Positions 8,923 to 18,679 of a DNA stretch of 64,000 nucleotides are shown here, piece by piece. Origin of the DNA: Crossaster papposus. Lineage: Eukaryota > Echinodermata > Asteroidea > Velatida > Solasteridae. How positions within the stretch are numbered: position 1 is the first letter of the stretch; every line of letters starts with the position of its first letter. The stretch is from assembly GCA_037893245.1 (NCBI GenBank), contig JBAIAA010000513.1:372001-436000 (forward strand), read 5' to 3'. Under the pieces are notes generated by a model that saw nothing but the letters and a program-made list of their open reading frames with translations, did not search any database and was not told the DNA's origin. The translations under genes were made by a program, and so were the position numbers.

Positions 8923-9165
8923 TATGTGACACGATCAAGCGGAATGAGTCGGATGTCAGGGAATCCCAAAAATCTATTAATCGGAACTGTGTTCTTCGTT
9001 GATATTTAAACAAATGTACGTGTAACTCGACAACAAAACATCATATCAACATAGGGTTTTCAGTTTTAAAAACGTACAGATGCCCTCTTTAAAACTACAT
9101 GAAAACTCATTTTTTGACTGGCCACGACCAAACATCCGACTCATTCCGCTTAATCGTGTCACATA
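8923..9165. mobile_element. MITE with 32-bp TIRs and TA target
   Basis: TGTGACACGATCAAGCGG...ATGT (8925-8956) faces its reverse complement at 9132-9163 with a single mismatch. TA dinucleotides flank both ends, which fits a TA target duplication (Tc1/mariner-like). The ~240-bp element has no ORF. The MITE at 31501-31921 also starts TGTGAC after TA. Confidence 0.8.
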
Positions 9166-9203
9166 TTAGCAAGTGTATGGTTTTTGCTTAGGCCAAGTTA
9201 TCT

Positions 9204-9205
<2 letters not shown>

Positions 9206-9251
<46 letters not shown>
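9206..9251. repeat. 46-base poly(G) run
   Basis: A pure run of 46 G. It could fold as G-quadruplexes, and its exact length is unreliable in an assembly. Flanking sequence to ~9786 shows no gene; C-rich tracts follow near 9523. Confidence 0.9.
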
Positions 9252-9252
<1 letters not shown>

Positions 9253-9786
9253 GCCTAAATAGGTCCAAGTATTGTACCCTTTTCATTTGGTGGGTAACTT
9301 CTTAAATGCCAAATGTAGATGGATGCACAACAAGAAATACAAAATTGGTTTAAAAAAACATTAACAAATGCATTTGCACCCTTTGATCGCCGAGGATGAC
9401 GGCTTCACAGGTGTGAACGTGTGCCGTGTGTTAGGCCAAATATCACCCACAACGTGGGGCCTGTGCGTCGGCTAGGTCCATTACATAATATACCATTAGT
9501 TCACTTTTTTGATCATGTGTACCCCCCCACCCCCCCCACCCTTCAAAAAAACCAAATAATAATATTATTGCGAGTTCGCACTTTTGTACACTGGTTACAT
9601 TTCCCTGAAAACCCAGTATGTTAAAAACACAGTCTGCAACAACCAGATCAGATTAAGTTCTTTGTAAATTATTTATATTTAGTGCAGATGAAATTTATAA
9701 GATTTTAAGTAATGCTTCCCCTATAATAACCACGGCCAACACAATCTTTGCGAAACAATGGGTGTTATTTACAATCATGTAATTTC

Positions 9787-9883
9787 CATTGTTTCCATTT
9801 AGAAAAGCGTTCGTTTGACCACCCCCAAAATGGATATCGTACTAATAATAATTCTCATTGTTTATGTTCAACTATTAACGGTA
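9787..9883 (+). repeat. Intronic segment duplicated on the other side of the homeobox exon
   Basis: The segment with CACCCCCAAAATGGATATCG and CAACTATTAACGGTA is repeated at about 10427-10530, roughly 645 bp away, with small differences. The homeobox exon lies between the two copies, so an exon-plus-intron unit was probably duplicated here in the past. Confidence 0.75.
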
Positions 9884-10179
9884 CGCATATGGGTGCATGA
9901 GACCGCAACTTGTCCGGTGATTACTCAACCTACCTTGTGTTCGGTACATTTTAGTGATTTTTGTGTCTAGTTTTTAAAGCACTATTGAACACATTTTATG
10001 AATTGAAGACTCCCATTTATACATGTAGGAATGAGAATATACCTGACGGAATTGTTTGTATAGATGAGCATGGTGAATGTGAAACCTTGTTTTCAGACTT
10101 ATTATCTGTGCACCTTTTAAACATAACATATGACCCATTGGGTAAATATTTTATCAATTTTTTCCATTATCTTCCTCAG

Positions 10180-10410
10180 ACTTGGTTTAAGAACACACGG
10201 TTCCGTCGGGGACAGGGTGAACCGTCTGGTGTGGACCCTAACACGCCGTTCGTCGGGTGCGGCCATCGTCCGGCCCGGCGTAGGCGGACCACATTCCAAC
10301 CGAATCAATTGACAGTTCTGGAAGCTTCCTTTCTGCACTCGAAATATCCATGTTTGGAAGAACGTATGAGATTAGCGGCTTTAACCGGCCTGGATGAGGA
10401 ATGTATATGG
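10180..10410 (+). CDS. Homeobox exon spanning two homeodomains
   Basis: A pyrimidine-rich tract ending in CTTCCTCAG precedes position 10180, and GTGAGT follows 10410. The exon is exactly 77 codons, phase 0 at both ends. Its first residues, TWFKNTRFRR, match homeodomain positions 47-57 (W48, F49, N51, R53). A ~20-residue linker follows. Then RRRRTTFQPNQLTVLEASF and the rest of a second homeodomain (F8, L16, F20, Y25, L40) run to ECIW, position 46. Both homeodomains are thus cut by introns at 46/47, the classic position in PRD-class genes. N51 and W48 are kept in the visible part, so the domain looks functional. Genes with several homeodomains in this style include Mux-type genes of amphioxus and DUX genes of mammals; which one this is cannot be told. 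No other exons of it were found in the window. Confidence 0.85.
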
Positions 10411-10426
10411 GTGAGTTTGAGTAGTT

Positions 10427-10530
10427 TCCATTGTTGTGTTTTCAAATAAACGTTCGTTTCACCACCCCCAAAATGGATATCGTACTAATATAATTTTCAT
10501 TCATTTGTTTATTTTCAACTATTAACGGTA
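10427..10530 (+). repeat. Second copy of the intronic duplicate
   Basis: It matches 9787-9883 (see there). It begins about 15 bp inside the intron downstream of the homeobox exon. The stretch 10531-11017 holds no recognisable feature. Confidence 0.75.
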
Positions 10531-11017
10531 TGATACATCGTTTTGTTGCCCACGTTTAGAATTATTTACTACCGAATTATTCGGAAAAATCTTAATCATC
10601 TGAAAGTAACAATGATTGTAGGCATCAAGGGAAAAATTGCGGTACGTATCCTTTCATTATATTTTCCAATGTAATTTGTTAACGACAAAATATTGATGGC
10701 AAACCTTGTATTTAAGTGAGTGTAATTTTTGTATTACAGATCTCTGTAGTATATCCTGGGCCCCTAAACAATTATGCGTCCGGTTACCCGACATGTATTT
10801 TAACAGCCCTGGCCCAATTTAATAAAATAATAATACAGTAATAAAATACTTTCGACCTACCTGCCTACCGGTAACTACATGTAACATGTAGTAGTTTCAA
10901 ATGTCATGTAATCGGATTCATAATTATTTTTGTTTGCATTAGAATACCCTAGAATACAGTATGTCCTCCCTACTAACCATGCTAACTAATCTCTAGGAAA
11001 ATAAAAGAAGAGGAGTT

Positions 11018-11232
11018 ATAAGATAAGTAGTTGGTGGTAACACCACGGTAATACTCTTTAGTGAGATGTGTGGTTCTGAAAAGAACCGGAGGGAACGGAA
11101 TGTTTCAGCCAGTGTGCTCTACCTGTTGTCAGGAGACTAAGGGATTCCAAGTGTTTTAAGGGATTTAAGGGTTATATGGAGCCATGAAGCATTACGTTAC
11201 AATATGGTGTTACCGATAACTACTTATCTTAT
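11018..11232. mobile_element. 215-bp TIR element containing a histone-type stem-loop
   Basis: ATAAGATAAGTAGTT at the left faces AACTACTTATCTTAT at the right. The homology continues imperfectly through GGTAACACCA, giving TIRs of about 28 bp. Inside, on the minus strand, lies a perfect histone mRNA 3' stem-loop (next feature). No ORF. The target duplication is unclear. Confidence 0.7.
11072..11087 (-). promoter_or_regulatory. Histone mRNA 3'-end stem-loop motif
   Basis: The minus strand reads GGTTCTTTTCAGAACC: a 6-bp stem with a UUUC loop, two G:C pairs at the base and a U:A closing pair, followed by ACACA. This is the consensus of the stem-loop bound by SLBP in replication-dependent histone mRNAs. 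About 16 nt further on comes CTAAAGAG, in the place of a histone downstream element. No histone coding sequence is attached in the ~150 bp upstream on that strand. It may be chance or a captured 3' end. Confidence 0.5.
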
Positions 11233-11328
11233 TGCTTTTTTTGCCATGCAAACCTTCAAGCCTTATTCAAGCATTGTTCTGTCATTGATACTACACATTA
11301 CACATACTAAAGACATTTTGATACTACT

Positions 11329-11600
11329 GTTGTGGCGCTCTTATTGAATACAACGTGTACCAGACATGGCGCTCTTATGTAATACCAGACGTGGTGCTCT
11401 TATACTACACATTCTTGCAATGCCCTTCTAATCTTGTGTGGCTATATAAGCACGCCCGTATTCATTGTTCGTTGCAGTTGGCTTCAGGGCGTTGGCTTCG
11501 TCATGGTGTTCTGTATCAATATTTTCTGTAGTCATATTAAATTATTTGGAAGCAGAGTTTAAGTTTCTTGTGTTTGGATTTGAGTTGTCCAATGTCTGTT
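11329..11600 (+). mobile_element. Possible solo LTR
   Basis: The segment starts TGTTGTGGCGCTCTTA. It has three spaced GCGCTCTTA-like repeats (about 11334, 11370, 11393), then a TATA box (GGCTATATAAGCACG, about 11441) followed by CATTGTTCGTTGCAGT, and then an AT-rich region. Such an order is typical of an LTR. No second copy or target duplication was identified, so an ordinary promoter is also possible. Confidence 0.35.
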
Positions 11601-11756
11601 CTTGAGCTTTTATAAATTCCTAAATCACTACATCGCAAGCATCTTAAGACTACACGTATTGGTTTACATAATATGTTTATAATAATATGTGCACTAAACA
11701 ATTTACAGTGTGTCACTGTTTCTCAATGATACATTTGTATTTTAATGCATTTTTGC

Positions 11757-12129
11757 AGGTCAGAGTCGCCCTCCCAGGTTTTCCTCATACTGGTATCGTG
11801 GCTGTTTTCTCTGTTGCGTACAGTTCCTCAAACTGCATGGTCCAATCTGGCTATAGTGTACGGCAACATGTGCCATCTCGATAACATGATCGTTGCCCGG
11901 AAGCCATTGCTGCTGGCTTGGCCGTGGTCTCATATGTGGTCGAGTCCCCACAAATATGTGGATAGATTGCATATACGAAACCACACAGACAAGTTATGTC
12001 GTCACTGATAACACACTCAGTGCAGAACAGACCTTTGTGTGGCTATCAAGATTCAAAAAAATCTTGTGTGCAATGCCTAAGGTACATCATATGTTCTATC
12101 TACACAGGATGGTAGTTCGCCACAATTAG
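11757..12129 (+). pseudogene. KDZ-like transposase fragment
   Basis: After a CAG at ~11757, the frame to 12008 includes YGNMCHLDNMIVARKPL and YVDRLHIRNHTDKLC, resembling the YDNAC...F.VDRLHWRNH region of KDZ-type transposases. A frame change near 12005 leads to NTLSAEQTFVWLSRF and FYLHRMVVRHN, corresponding to the conserved NTEICEQLFSWLSR and FLFYL...LHN blocks. Stops and the frameshift show it is dead. The family assignment rests on remembered motif patterns. Confidence 0.55.
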
Positions 12130-12439
12130 GTATACTGCATAATTAAACATTTAGAGTTAATTTATTCCTTCTTTGATTTTAATAGCAGAGTTACTATTAT
12201 TTTATGCGGTTTAGCTGAAGTTATGTTGTGCAAAAAGAGTTCCAAATCTAAAGCAAATTAAGTACATTCTTTGATTCAAAATTTATTTAACTACAGTACT
12301 CGTAACAGTTAAAAACCTATTTTCCCTAGTTTAAGTTTACAATGCAACTCTACATCTTTATTTTGTCACAAAGATCTTATTTTTGATTTATTTGTTCTTT
12401 CTCACGAAGTAAAGTATTTACAAGGGGATTTTATGTATT

Positions 12440-12835
12440 TTTTTCTTTTCAGGTCTTTGTTTGGTAAACATGCAGTGACACTGTTAAGCACACCATCCTT
12501 GTCCTACTCATTTTCTCAGGGAACGCTTCATGAGAATGCTATGTCTGCATTTTTTGCCATTGGAAGTGCATGCCTCTGTATGCACTATCAGACGCTGATC
12601 GAAACTTACAAGTGTTGCCCTACCGGTACCCATAGTTATTGGAGACGTGGATACAGGCAAGACAACAGCATGCCGGATGGCTTAGAGGATGATGGGCATG
12701 AGTCACAGCCTCCTTGGATATGCTTGAGAGCGATATTTGCCAAAACAAACAACTGTAGGGATCCGATCTGGTCCTCCCCTTCCAAAACAGTAGCACCCCT
12801 ATTTTTTATTTGTATTAGTTCCCCAATATATTGAC
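12440..12835 (+). pseudogene. Fragment of a transposon-associated P-loop ATPase
   Basis: One frame gives ENAMSAFFAIGSACLCMHY. After a frameshift near 12615, another gives VPIVIGDVDTGKTTACRMA, a Walker A motif (GxxxxGKT), and then LPKQTTVGI with stops between. The order (helical stretch, P-loop, S-x-P/TTVGI before a degenerate DDP) resembles a P-loop protein widespread in mobile elements of aquatic invertebrates. It is decayed, and the function in the element is unknown. Confidence 0.45.
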
Positions 12836-13148
12836 TGTTTCATGCCATGTTCCCTTCTAACAACACATTACATGAGCAGAACCAGCATATGAAACAGCAG
12901 TAGAGTAATGGAATGGGCAACACCCAGGAGACCACAGAGAACTGGTGATTTGGCAGTCCTTGTACCCTTTAAGCCATTCTTACACTAGATTACTTGAAGA
13001 GTACAACAAGATGGGTTGTTCTAAAACCCCCTCGACCCCCTCGACCCCCTCGACCCACGACCCCTCGAGGTACGTTCTGAAACCCGGAGTTCGTATACGG
13101 CCGGAGTTCGAATACGGCCCAGTTCGAATACGGCCCCGGTCTAGTATA

Positions 13149-13266
13149 GGCCGTTTTCCAAACCCCTGGCTTTGGCTCCGTATCCGGCTACAGCCCATTG
13201 CTAAACTGTATAAATAAAGCCTAATGAAGCCTGAACGAAGACAAATCTGGGGTTTGGAAAACAGCC
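13149..13266. mobile_element. Hairpin MITE family B, copy 1 (nested)
   Basis: GGCCGTTTTCCAAACCCC at the left faces GGGGTTTGGAAAACAGCC at the right, inside the 2,250-bp element. The centre holds CAGCCCATTGCTAAAC. A second copy lies at 55675-55783 and a partial one at 60163-60220. Confidence 0.75.
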
Positions 13267-14313
13267 TGAGTTAAAACGCATGCTGCGCGCGCGCCAGCTG
13301 CACACAATAATTACTGAACACGGAGGATCGGCTGAACGACTGAACTGAATTGCAAGATTTACACCCTGACATAATTTCTAAAAACCATGTTTTTTTGTTG
13401 CAACAAAAATATATTTTGTTATTTCATTGAGTGCCAAAACATGATGTACATGTACATAACCTCGCAAAACGTGATGCCAAAGAACGACACAATATTCTAT
13501 AACTAAAATCTGTGGGATCTTTTTTATCTTCAGTTATATTGTTCACAAGCAGCTCAAGTGAAGTACTTCAGTATTGTCAATCAAATATGCTTAATAACTT
13601 GCCTCATATTAGACATCTCAGGTATGTCTTCTTGTAAATAAAAGTTCAAGTTTTAATGTACCGGTAGCTCGAATACGTAAATTAATTTTTTTCAAAGGTT
13701 ATGGTGCCACAACATGCGTACAGTATTAGGCCCAAAAACATATTTGTTTGGGCTTATTCAATGAGATATTAAAGAGACATTGGAACTGACACATGCTTTT
13801 TATGGTGCATTTACAAGTGATTGAAAATTTGAATTGAATTAAACTGTTTTGTATGGACATGTATTTTCTTGTGTTAATATTGTTTTAATAACCTCTTTAT
13901 TCCCCCATTTTTGATGTCTCTATCTAAATCTGGTGGTGACCCCTCCCTTCCCCTTCTTTACAAAATAAATACATTTGCGTCCCAACAAATTAAGTAAATT
14001 ATTTTATTGGGTTTATAAAATCGAAAAAATTATTACCTGGAAAATTGGAAAAATAACAATGTTATGAAATAATTCAGTTTTGCTGATATAATGTGGACAA
14101 AGTAGATGAGGATTTGTTTTCTTTACGTATTTATTGAATCATACAATCTTGTTGGAAAAATAGTAAATCTCGGGCAATGTAGCCTGTTTAAAAGTCTTCA
14201 TTTTCTCAAGAAACGTTGATGTACTGGGGGGCCCAAAAAAGTGCGCCACCAACGTTGATTTGTATCTCATTCGTTTTCCATGCGCGCTCGAGCTCACCAG
14301 CCGCACATTGTAG

Positions 14314-14557
14314 GTCGGGGCCATTGATCTCCATTATATAATGGAGATCAATGGTCGGGGCGGACATACGTCACAGGCCGGTAGTCACGTGATGACAACC
14401 AGCGCGCGGTAGTCACGTGATGACAACCAGCGCGCCGATGAAAACAATGTATGACGACTGCACTGCAGCATGCAAGACTAGACTGCACGCGCGATCATCA
14501 TCGGCGCGGTACGTGTACACGCGTTAGAATAAAGGTTCCCGGATGTCCGCCCCGACC
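14314..14557. mobile_element. Small TIR element with a 34-bp palindrome beside it
   Basis: GGTCGGGGCGGACAT (14353-14367) pairs with ATGTCCGCCCCGACC (14543-14557). Left of it, 14321-14354 is a perfect 34-bp palindrome (CCATTGATCTCC centred on ATATAAT) flanked by GTCGGGG on both sides (14314-14320, 14354-14360). Inside the element a 28-bp unit containing GGTAGTCACGTGATGACAAC is duplicated at 14379 and 14407. All of this is nested in the 2,250-bp transposon. Confidence 0.7.
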
Positions 14558-15271
14558 TGTACAGTAAATACGTATAAATCGCTACCCCGAGCGCACCATT
14601 GAAACACTACATGTACCGTACGTCGCGCGCCATGCAGCAAAACGACACGACAGGAATTCGAATTCGGGCCGTAAACACTGGTTCGCAATTGGGATACAAT
14701 CTGATTTTGGGTCGGGCCGCGTGATTTTTTTTCCCAACATGGTAAAGGCCAATTATCATAACTGGGCGTGTCTAGACCACACTGAATGGAAGACACTTAG
14801 GTTCTTAGAACCTTGCTTCCCCTCAAATTAAACTCATCCCACAATAAACTTACAATACAAAAATAGTCAATGAAAAATGAGCACAATCGAACCCATGAGA
14901 ACTCGAACCCAAATCTTACGATCTATAACCTAACCCATTATCTACTTGGCTACTGGGAGAGGTCCACAGAAGCCGTTTTTCTAAGTGCTTTACTGTACCT
15001 CTGGCCTACGTGTAACTAGTTGACTGAGCAATAACAATATATTTTAGTATTATTGTTGAAACTACTGAATAATCATGACGCGAGGGGTGTAGAAACGCCC
15101 ATTTACCCTTTCCCATAGTGGGGAAAATAATTTCGCGGTCGGGCCGGCCTTGCGAAACAGTTTGTACATCATGCGTGCGTAGTGTGTGGTATAGAGTGCA
15201 AGTTAGTCGAGGGGTCGTGGGTCGAGGGGGTCGAGGGGGTCGAGGGGGTTTTAGAACAACCCCAACAAGAT

Positions 15272-16263
15272 CCATTGAGAACAACCATTTACCAGTTTTC
15301 CCCTGTCTATTTCCTTCACAGGTATGTGGGATTTATTTGAATTCTTTCTCATTGATACAAATATGTTCATAGATTGCCTAGATGCCATTCTAGTTAAGTT
15401 TCACTTTATGGGAAAATAGTCATTTTATCATTTAAACCTTGACCATCCCTGTGTAATTTTAAGTATACTGAAGACACACACAGGTTTGTGACTTTCTACT
15501 GCAGAGTCCTGATTTTGATTTAGGAATATCTTGTTTTCCTGATGGAGTTTTGATTAATTAAATTGTGTTTCTGGAAGTGAAGATTTTATAGAATATCTTA
15601 ATGCTAAGGTTTGTACTAGATTACTTTTCCAAGTTTATGTATTGTGAGGAGGAAATGTCAGCGTAGCTATCAATTTTAGAAGTTTATTCATTTTCATTGT
15701 ATAGCTACATGTACATGTACATGTACATTCGACCAATGGTCTGAAACAATAAGGACCATGTATGGCACCTTCAGGTCTGGTAGAGTCGTTAACTCCAAGC
15801 CCTGGGGGGCTTGGTCAATGCCATTTTATATCACTCCAGGGTCAGTAGTAGCCAGGATAGCCTGGGATAGTTCCTCTTGTTTACAGCATGCACAGGTACA
15901 TGTATAACCTGAACCCCTCCCTCGGGTTTTGGTATCAGAGGCAAGTGCCAGGCTAGGCTATGAAGACTGGGTATTTTAGCAAAGTTGACTTTATTGTTTA
16001 TATAGGACCAAGACCTTGCCACGGTCCCTGAACTGGTGTTTTGAGTTAATGTTTTCTTTATTCTTTTATCGTGTTTCTTTACTGGGTTTCTGTTCCTTGC
16101 TCTATGGGTTATTGAGTGTTTAAGGGTTGTTGCCTCACATTAAACACATTTCTATACTCCTAGTGGCCTATGAGCGTTACACTGCTTGATAGCAGATATA
16201 CCAGGTCTTGGAATAGGTGTTTAATTATTTAGTTATTTCTTTAGTTTTAAATATATAAGTTGT
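15272..16263. other. Gene-free stretch with TACATG repeat
   Basis: A (TACATG)n-type run lies at about 15709-15728. No supported gene. The first 60 bases are paralogous to 16304-16352. Confidence 0.5.
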
Positions 16264-16352
16264 ATCATTCTTACATTAGATGACTTGAAGAGTACAACAA
16301 GATCCATTGAGAACAACCATTTATCAGTTTTCCCCTGTCTCTTTCCTTCACA
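16264..16352 (+). repeat. Paralogous empty insertion site
   Basis: TTCTTACATTAGATGACTTG through CCTTCACAG matches, with few changes, the sequences on either side of the 2,250-bp transposon (12978-13012 and 15272-15321). It carries only one CAACAAGAT (16295-16303). It records the pre-insertion state. The shared end CTTTCCTTCACAG looks like an intron 3' end. Confidence 0.85.
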
Positions 16353-16383
16353 GTCATCAAATTAAGTTACGCCTACCTGTGAC

Positions 16384-16725
16384 TTGTCAGTCACCTGCGG
16401 GTGCAACACAACAACTTCATCTTTGCCTGTCTACATTGACAAAGCTGAGAGAAAGGACATCGAAGGTCTCACGACCAAATTCTGCAATGGCCGCCTTGAA
16501 GTCCCATGCTCAGATGAAAGCCAATTCAAGGGAAATTCAAGGGCAATGTCTCGAGCATTGTTTGTACTGTTCCTACAAAATACATGGAGGAGCAAGCAGC
16601 AGAGCCTCGACGAACTACAAAGGTGGGAAATCGAGTACTGGGCAGTCCATGATGACCTGCCCTTGTCAAGGTTGGGACAGATCTCACAGAGAAGAAACTT
16701 GACATTCTCACTACATATAGGTTGA
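16384..16725 (+). CDS. Unrecognised ORF in duplicated exon-like DNA
   Basis: A 113-codon open frame after a CTTCACAG acceptor-like site contains YIDKAERKDIEGLTTKF and HDDLPLSRLGQISQRRN. The segment DLPLSRLGQISQ recurs in the copy near 17250. No family recognised. Repetition and neighbouring mobile DNA make a transposon-derived origin likely. Confidence 0.3.
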   Translation: MSVTCGCNTTTSSLPVYIDKAERKDIEGLTTKFCNGRLEVPCSDESQFKGNSRAMSRALFVLFLQNTWRSKQQSLDELQRWEIEYWAVHDDLPLSRLGQISQRRNLTFSLHIG

Positions 16726-17640
16726 AGATTGCCACAGCCACAAAGGGTCCAAACTAGCTGTGACGACAGACTACATCTTGTTATAGTTTGCTGCTATTTG
16801 TAACAGAACAACTCAATCAAAAAGCTGTACTGCCATATGTGCCACCTGAAGCTGCAGAGGTACACCTTCAATAGGTTCCCCTGGATGAAAATTGTTCCAG
16901 TGCAACAACCCCCCCGACTACACATACACGGCTGACTACCTCCTCTCAAAATCAAATCTTGGACATCCTCGATTACAAGATTACAAGATTACAAGATTGG
17001 CATGTCAGTGGAAGAAGGAACCCAAACCAAGTCCAAAATATTTGTCCAAGTATTTGTACCGGAACAACTCATTCGAAAAGCTGCACTGCCTTATGCGCCA
17101 CCTGAAGCTGCAGAGGTACACCTTCAAGAGGTTCCCCATGGATGAAAATTGTTCCAGTGCAACAACCAATTGACTACACATACACGGCTGACTACTTCCT
17201 CTCAAAATCAAATCTTAGACATCTTCGATTACAAGATTGGGCAGTTGAAGATGACCTGCCATTGTCAAGGTTGGGACAGATCTCACAGAAAAGAAACTTG
17301 AAATTCTTACTACATACATGTATAGGTTGAAGATTGCCACAGCCACAAAGGGTCTAAACTAGCTGGGACGACAGACTACATCTTTGTTATAGTTTGCTGC
17401 TATTTGTAACAGAACAACTCATTCGAAAAGCTGCACTGCCATATTTGCCACCTGAAGCTGCAGAGGTACACCTTATAGAGGTCCCCCATGGAAGAAAATT
17501 GTTCCAGTGCAACAACCACCTGACTACACATACACGGCTGACTACCTCCTCTCAAAATCAAATCTTAGACATCCTCGATTACAAGATTGGCATGTCAGTT
17601 GAAGAAGGGACCAAAACCAAGTCCAAACCGACGGCCAAAT
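16720..17640 (+). repeat. Duplicated ~600-bp block with triplicated sub-segment
   Basis: TTGAAGATTGCCACAGCCAC occurs at about 16721 and 17327. CACCTGAAGCTGCAGAGGTA occurs at about 16842, 17099 and 17450, each followed by CATGGA(T/A)GAAAATTGTTCC-like sequence and ACACATACACGGCTGACTAC. ORF 17394-17690 (EQLIRKAALPYLPPEAAEV, GMSVEEGTKTKSK) is the longest reading through a copy. It runs into a 36-C tract at 17653-17688. No known domain was identified. Confidence 0.7.
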
Positions 17641-17844
17641 TGGTAAGCCGTACCCCCCCCCCCCCCCCCCCCCCCCCCAACCTTGGCTGAACAGTGATCA
17701 TTGAATCGATTTTAAAGAAAGTTGGTAATAAAAAAATTAAAAAATTCAACCCGATCGAACCAAGTGATTTTGAGTAATTGTCTAAATCAAAAAAAATAGT
17801 CTATTGTGTGTACACCCACGTTATCACGTATCTTGCTATTCAAG

Positions 17845-18120
17845 ATGGATTTAGTTCGCACTGGCTACTGGGAGACCCTCATAAATCTCCTCCAGATGGA
17901 GACTCTTATCGATGTTGATTATTACGGTATAAACCTGTCCGTTGATGACGACGACATGCTGTCTACCCTCACTTCCCTTCTAGGACACACTGTACAACTG
18001 TCTACCTCGAAACAACGTTCCTTCCGTCGTGACTCCTATCCGGCCGATTTGGAAGTGCTTTCCCTCTGCTATTACCAATGCATAGTTGAAACCAGGAAGA
18101 CCACGGAGTTGAGTATATAA
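17845..18120 (+). CDS. Small unrecognised ORF (91 aa)
   Basis: The ATG in CAAGATGG opens MDLVRTGYWETLINLLQM. An acidic patch, VDDDDML, follows, and the ORF ends ETRKTTELSI. It is leucine-rich and probably helical, with no signal peptide. The organisation (short helical domain, acidic centre, DLEVL near the end) loosely recalls the PolB N-terminal domain, but similarity is too weak to claim homology. It stands alone between a poly(C) tract and gene-free DNA to 18600. Could be a real single-exon gene, a first exon or chance. Confidence 0.35.
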   Translation: MDLVRTGYWETLINLLQMETLIDVDYYGINLSVDDDDMLSTLTSLLGHTVQLSTSKQRSFRRDSYPADLEVLSLCYYQCIVETRKTTELSI

Positions 18121-18679
18121 AGATTACAGGGCCACAGACAAGCATGTCTTGTGAAATAAGTCGAAATTTGTAAAATTAGTGCAGGGAAAAATTAATGGAC
18201 CACATGACTAGTTCGGTCCTGGAGATCAATGGACAGATGCTTAAATTACCGCCTCGGTCCAGTGGGTATTTCAATCCCTGATACAATGTGCAGTCCAGCG
18301 TAAGGGCAAGTCTAGGTGCCAATTCAATTCGTAGTGAACGATAGCTTTAAAAAAATGTGAATGTACTGAATTAATTGTGCGATGTTTAGAACTACATTTA
18401 AACACCCAACTTGATACAGAGATCACACAGCACACCATGTGCACATTTTATATTAAAACTGTCAGCACTTCCATTAAATATACTTATGAAAGTACACTAT
18501 TTATTTTGACCATGCACAAAATGAGGTCTATCCAATATAAGATTTCAAGGATATAATACATGTACTTTACAATTTATTTTTATTATATTTTATTCAGATT
18601 TGTCTCTGTCTTTTTCACTACTCCATTTTCCAAAATGTACTTGTGTTAACAATTTCCTTTTTCATTTTGATTACTCCAG

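Larger units (their letters stand above)
13004..15271. mobile_element. 2,250-bp DNA transposon with 56-bp TIRs and 9-bp target duplication
   Basis: The element runs from 13013 (GGGTTGTTCTAAAACCCC) to 15262 and is flanked by CAACAAGAT at 13004-13012 and 15263-15271. The TIRs (13013-13068 and 15207-15262) are identical over 56 bp and contain three CTCGACCCC repeats. Subterminal TTCGAATACGGCC-like repeats follow at 13088-13135. The unoccupied sequence, ACAACAAGATCCATTGAG, exists at 16293-16310 in a paralogous stretch, confirming the insertion boundaries. No transposase ORF is present. A 9-bp duplication suggests a Mutator-like superfamily, by inference. Confidence 0.9.

Noticed and set aside
12945..13217. 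ORFs across the transposon TIR at 13 kb
   Set aside because: They cross the element boundary and translate the CTCGACCCC repeats; not genes.
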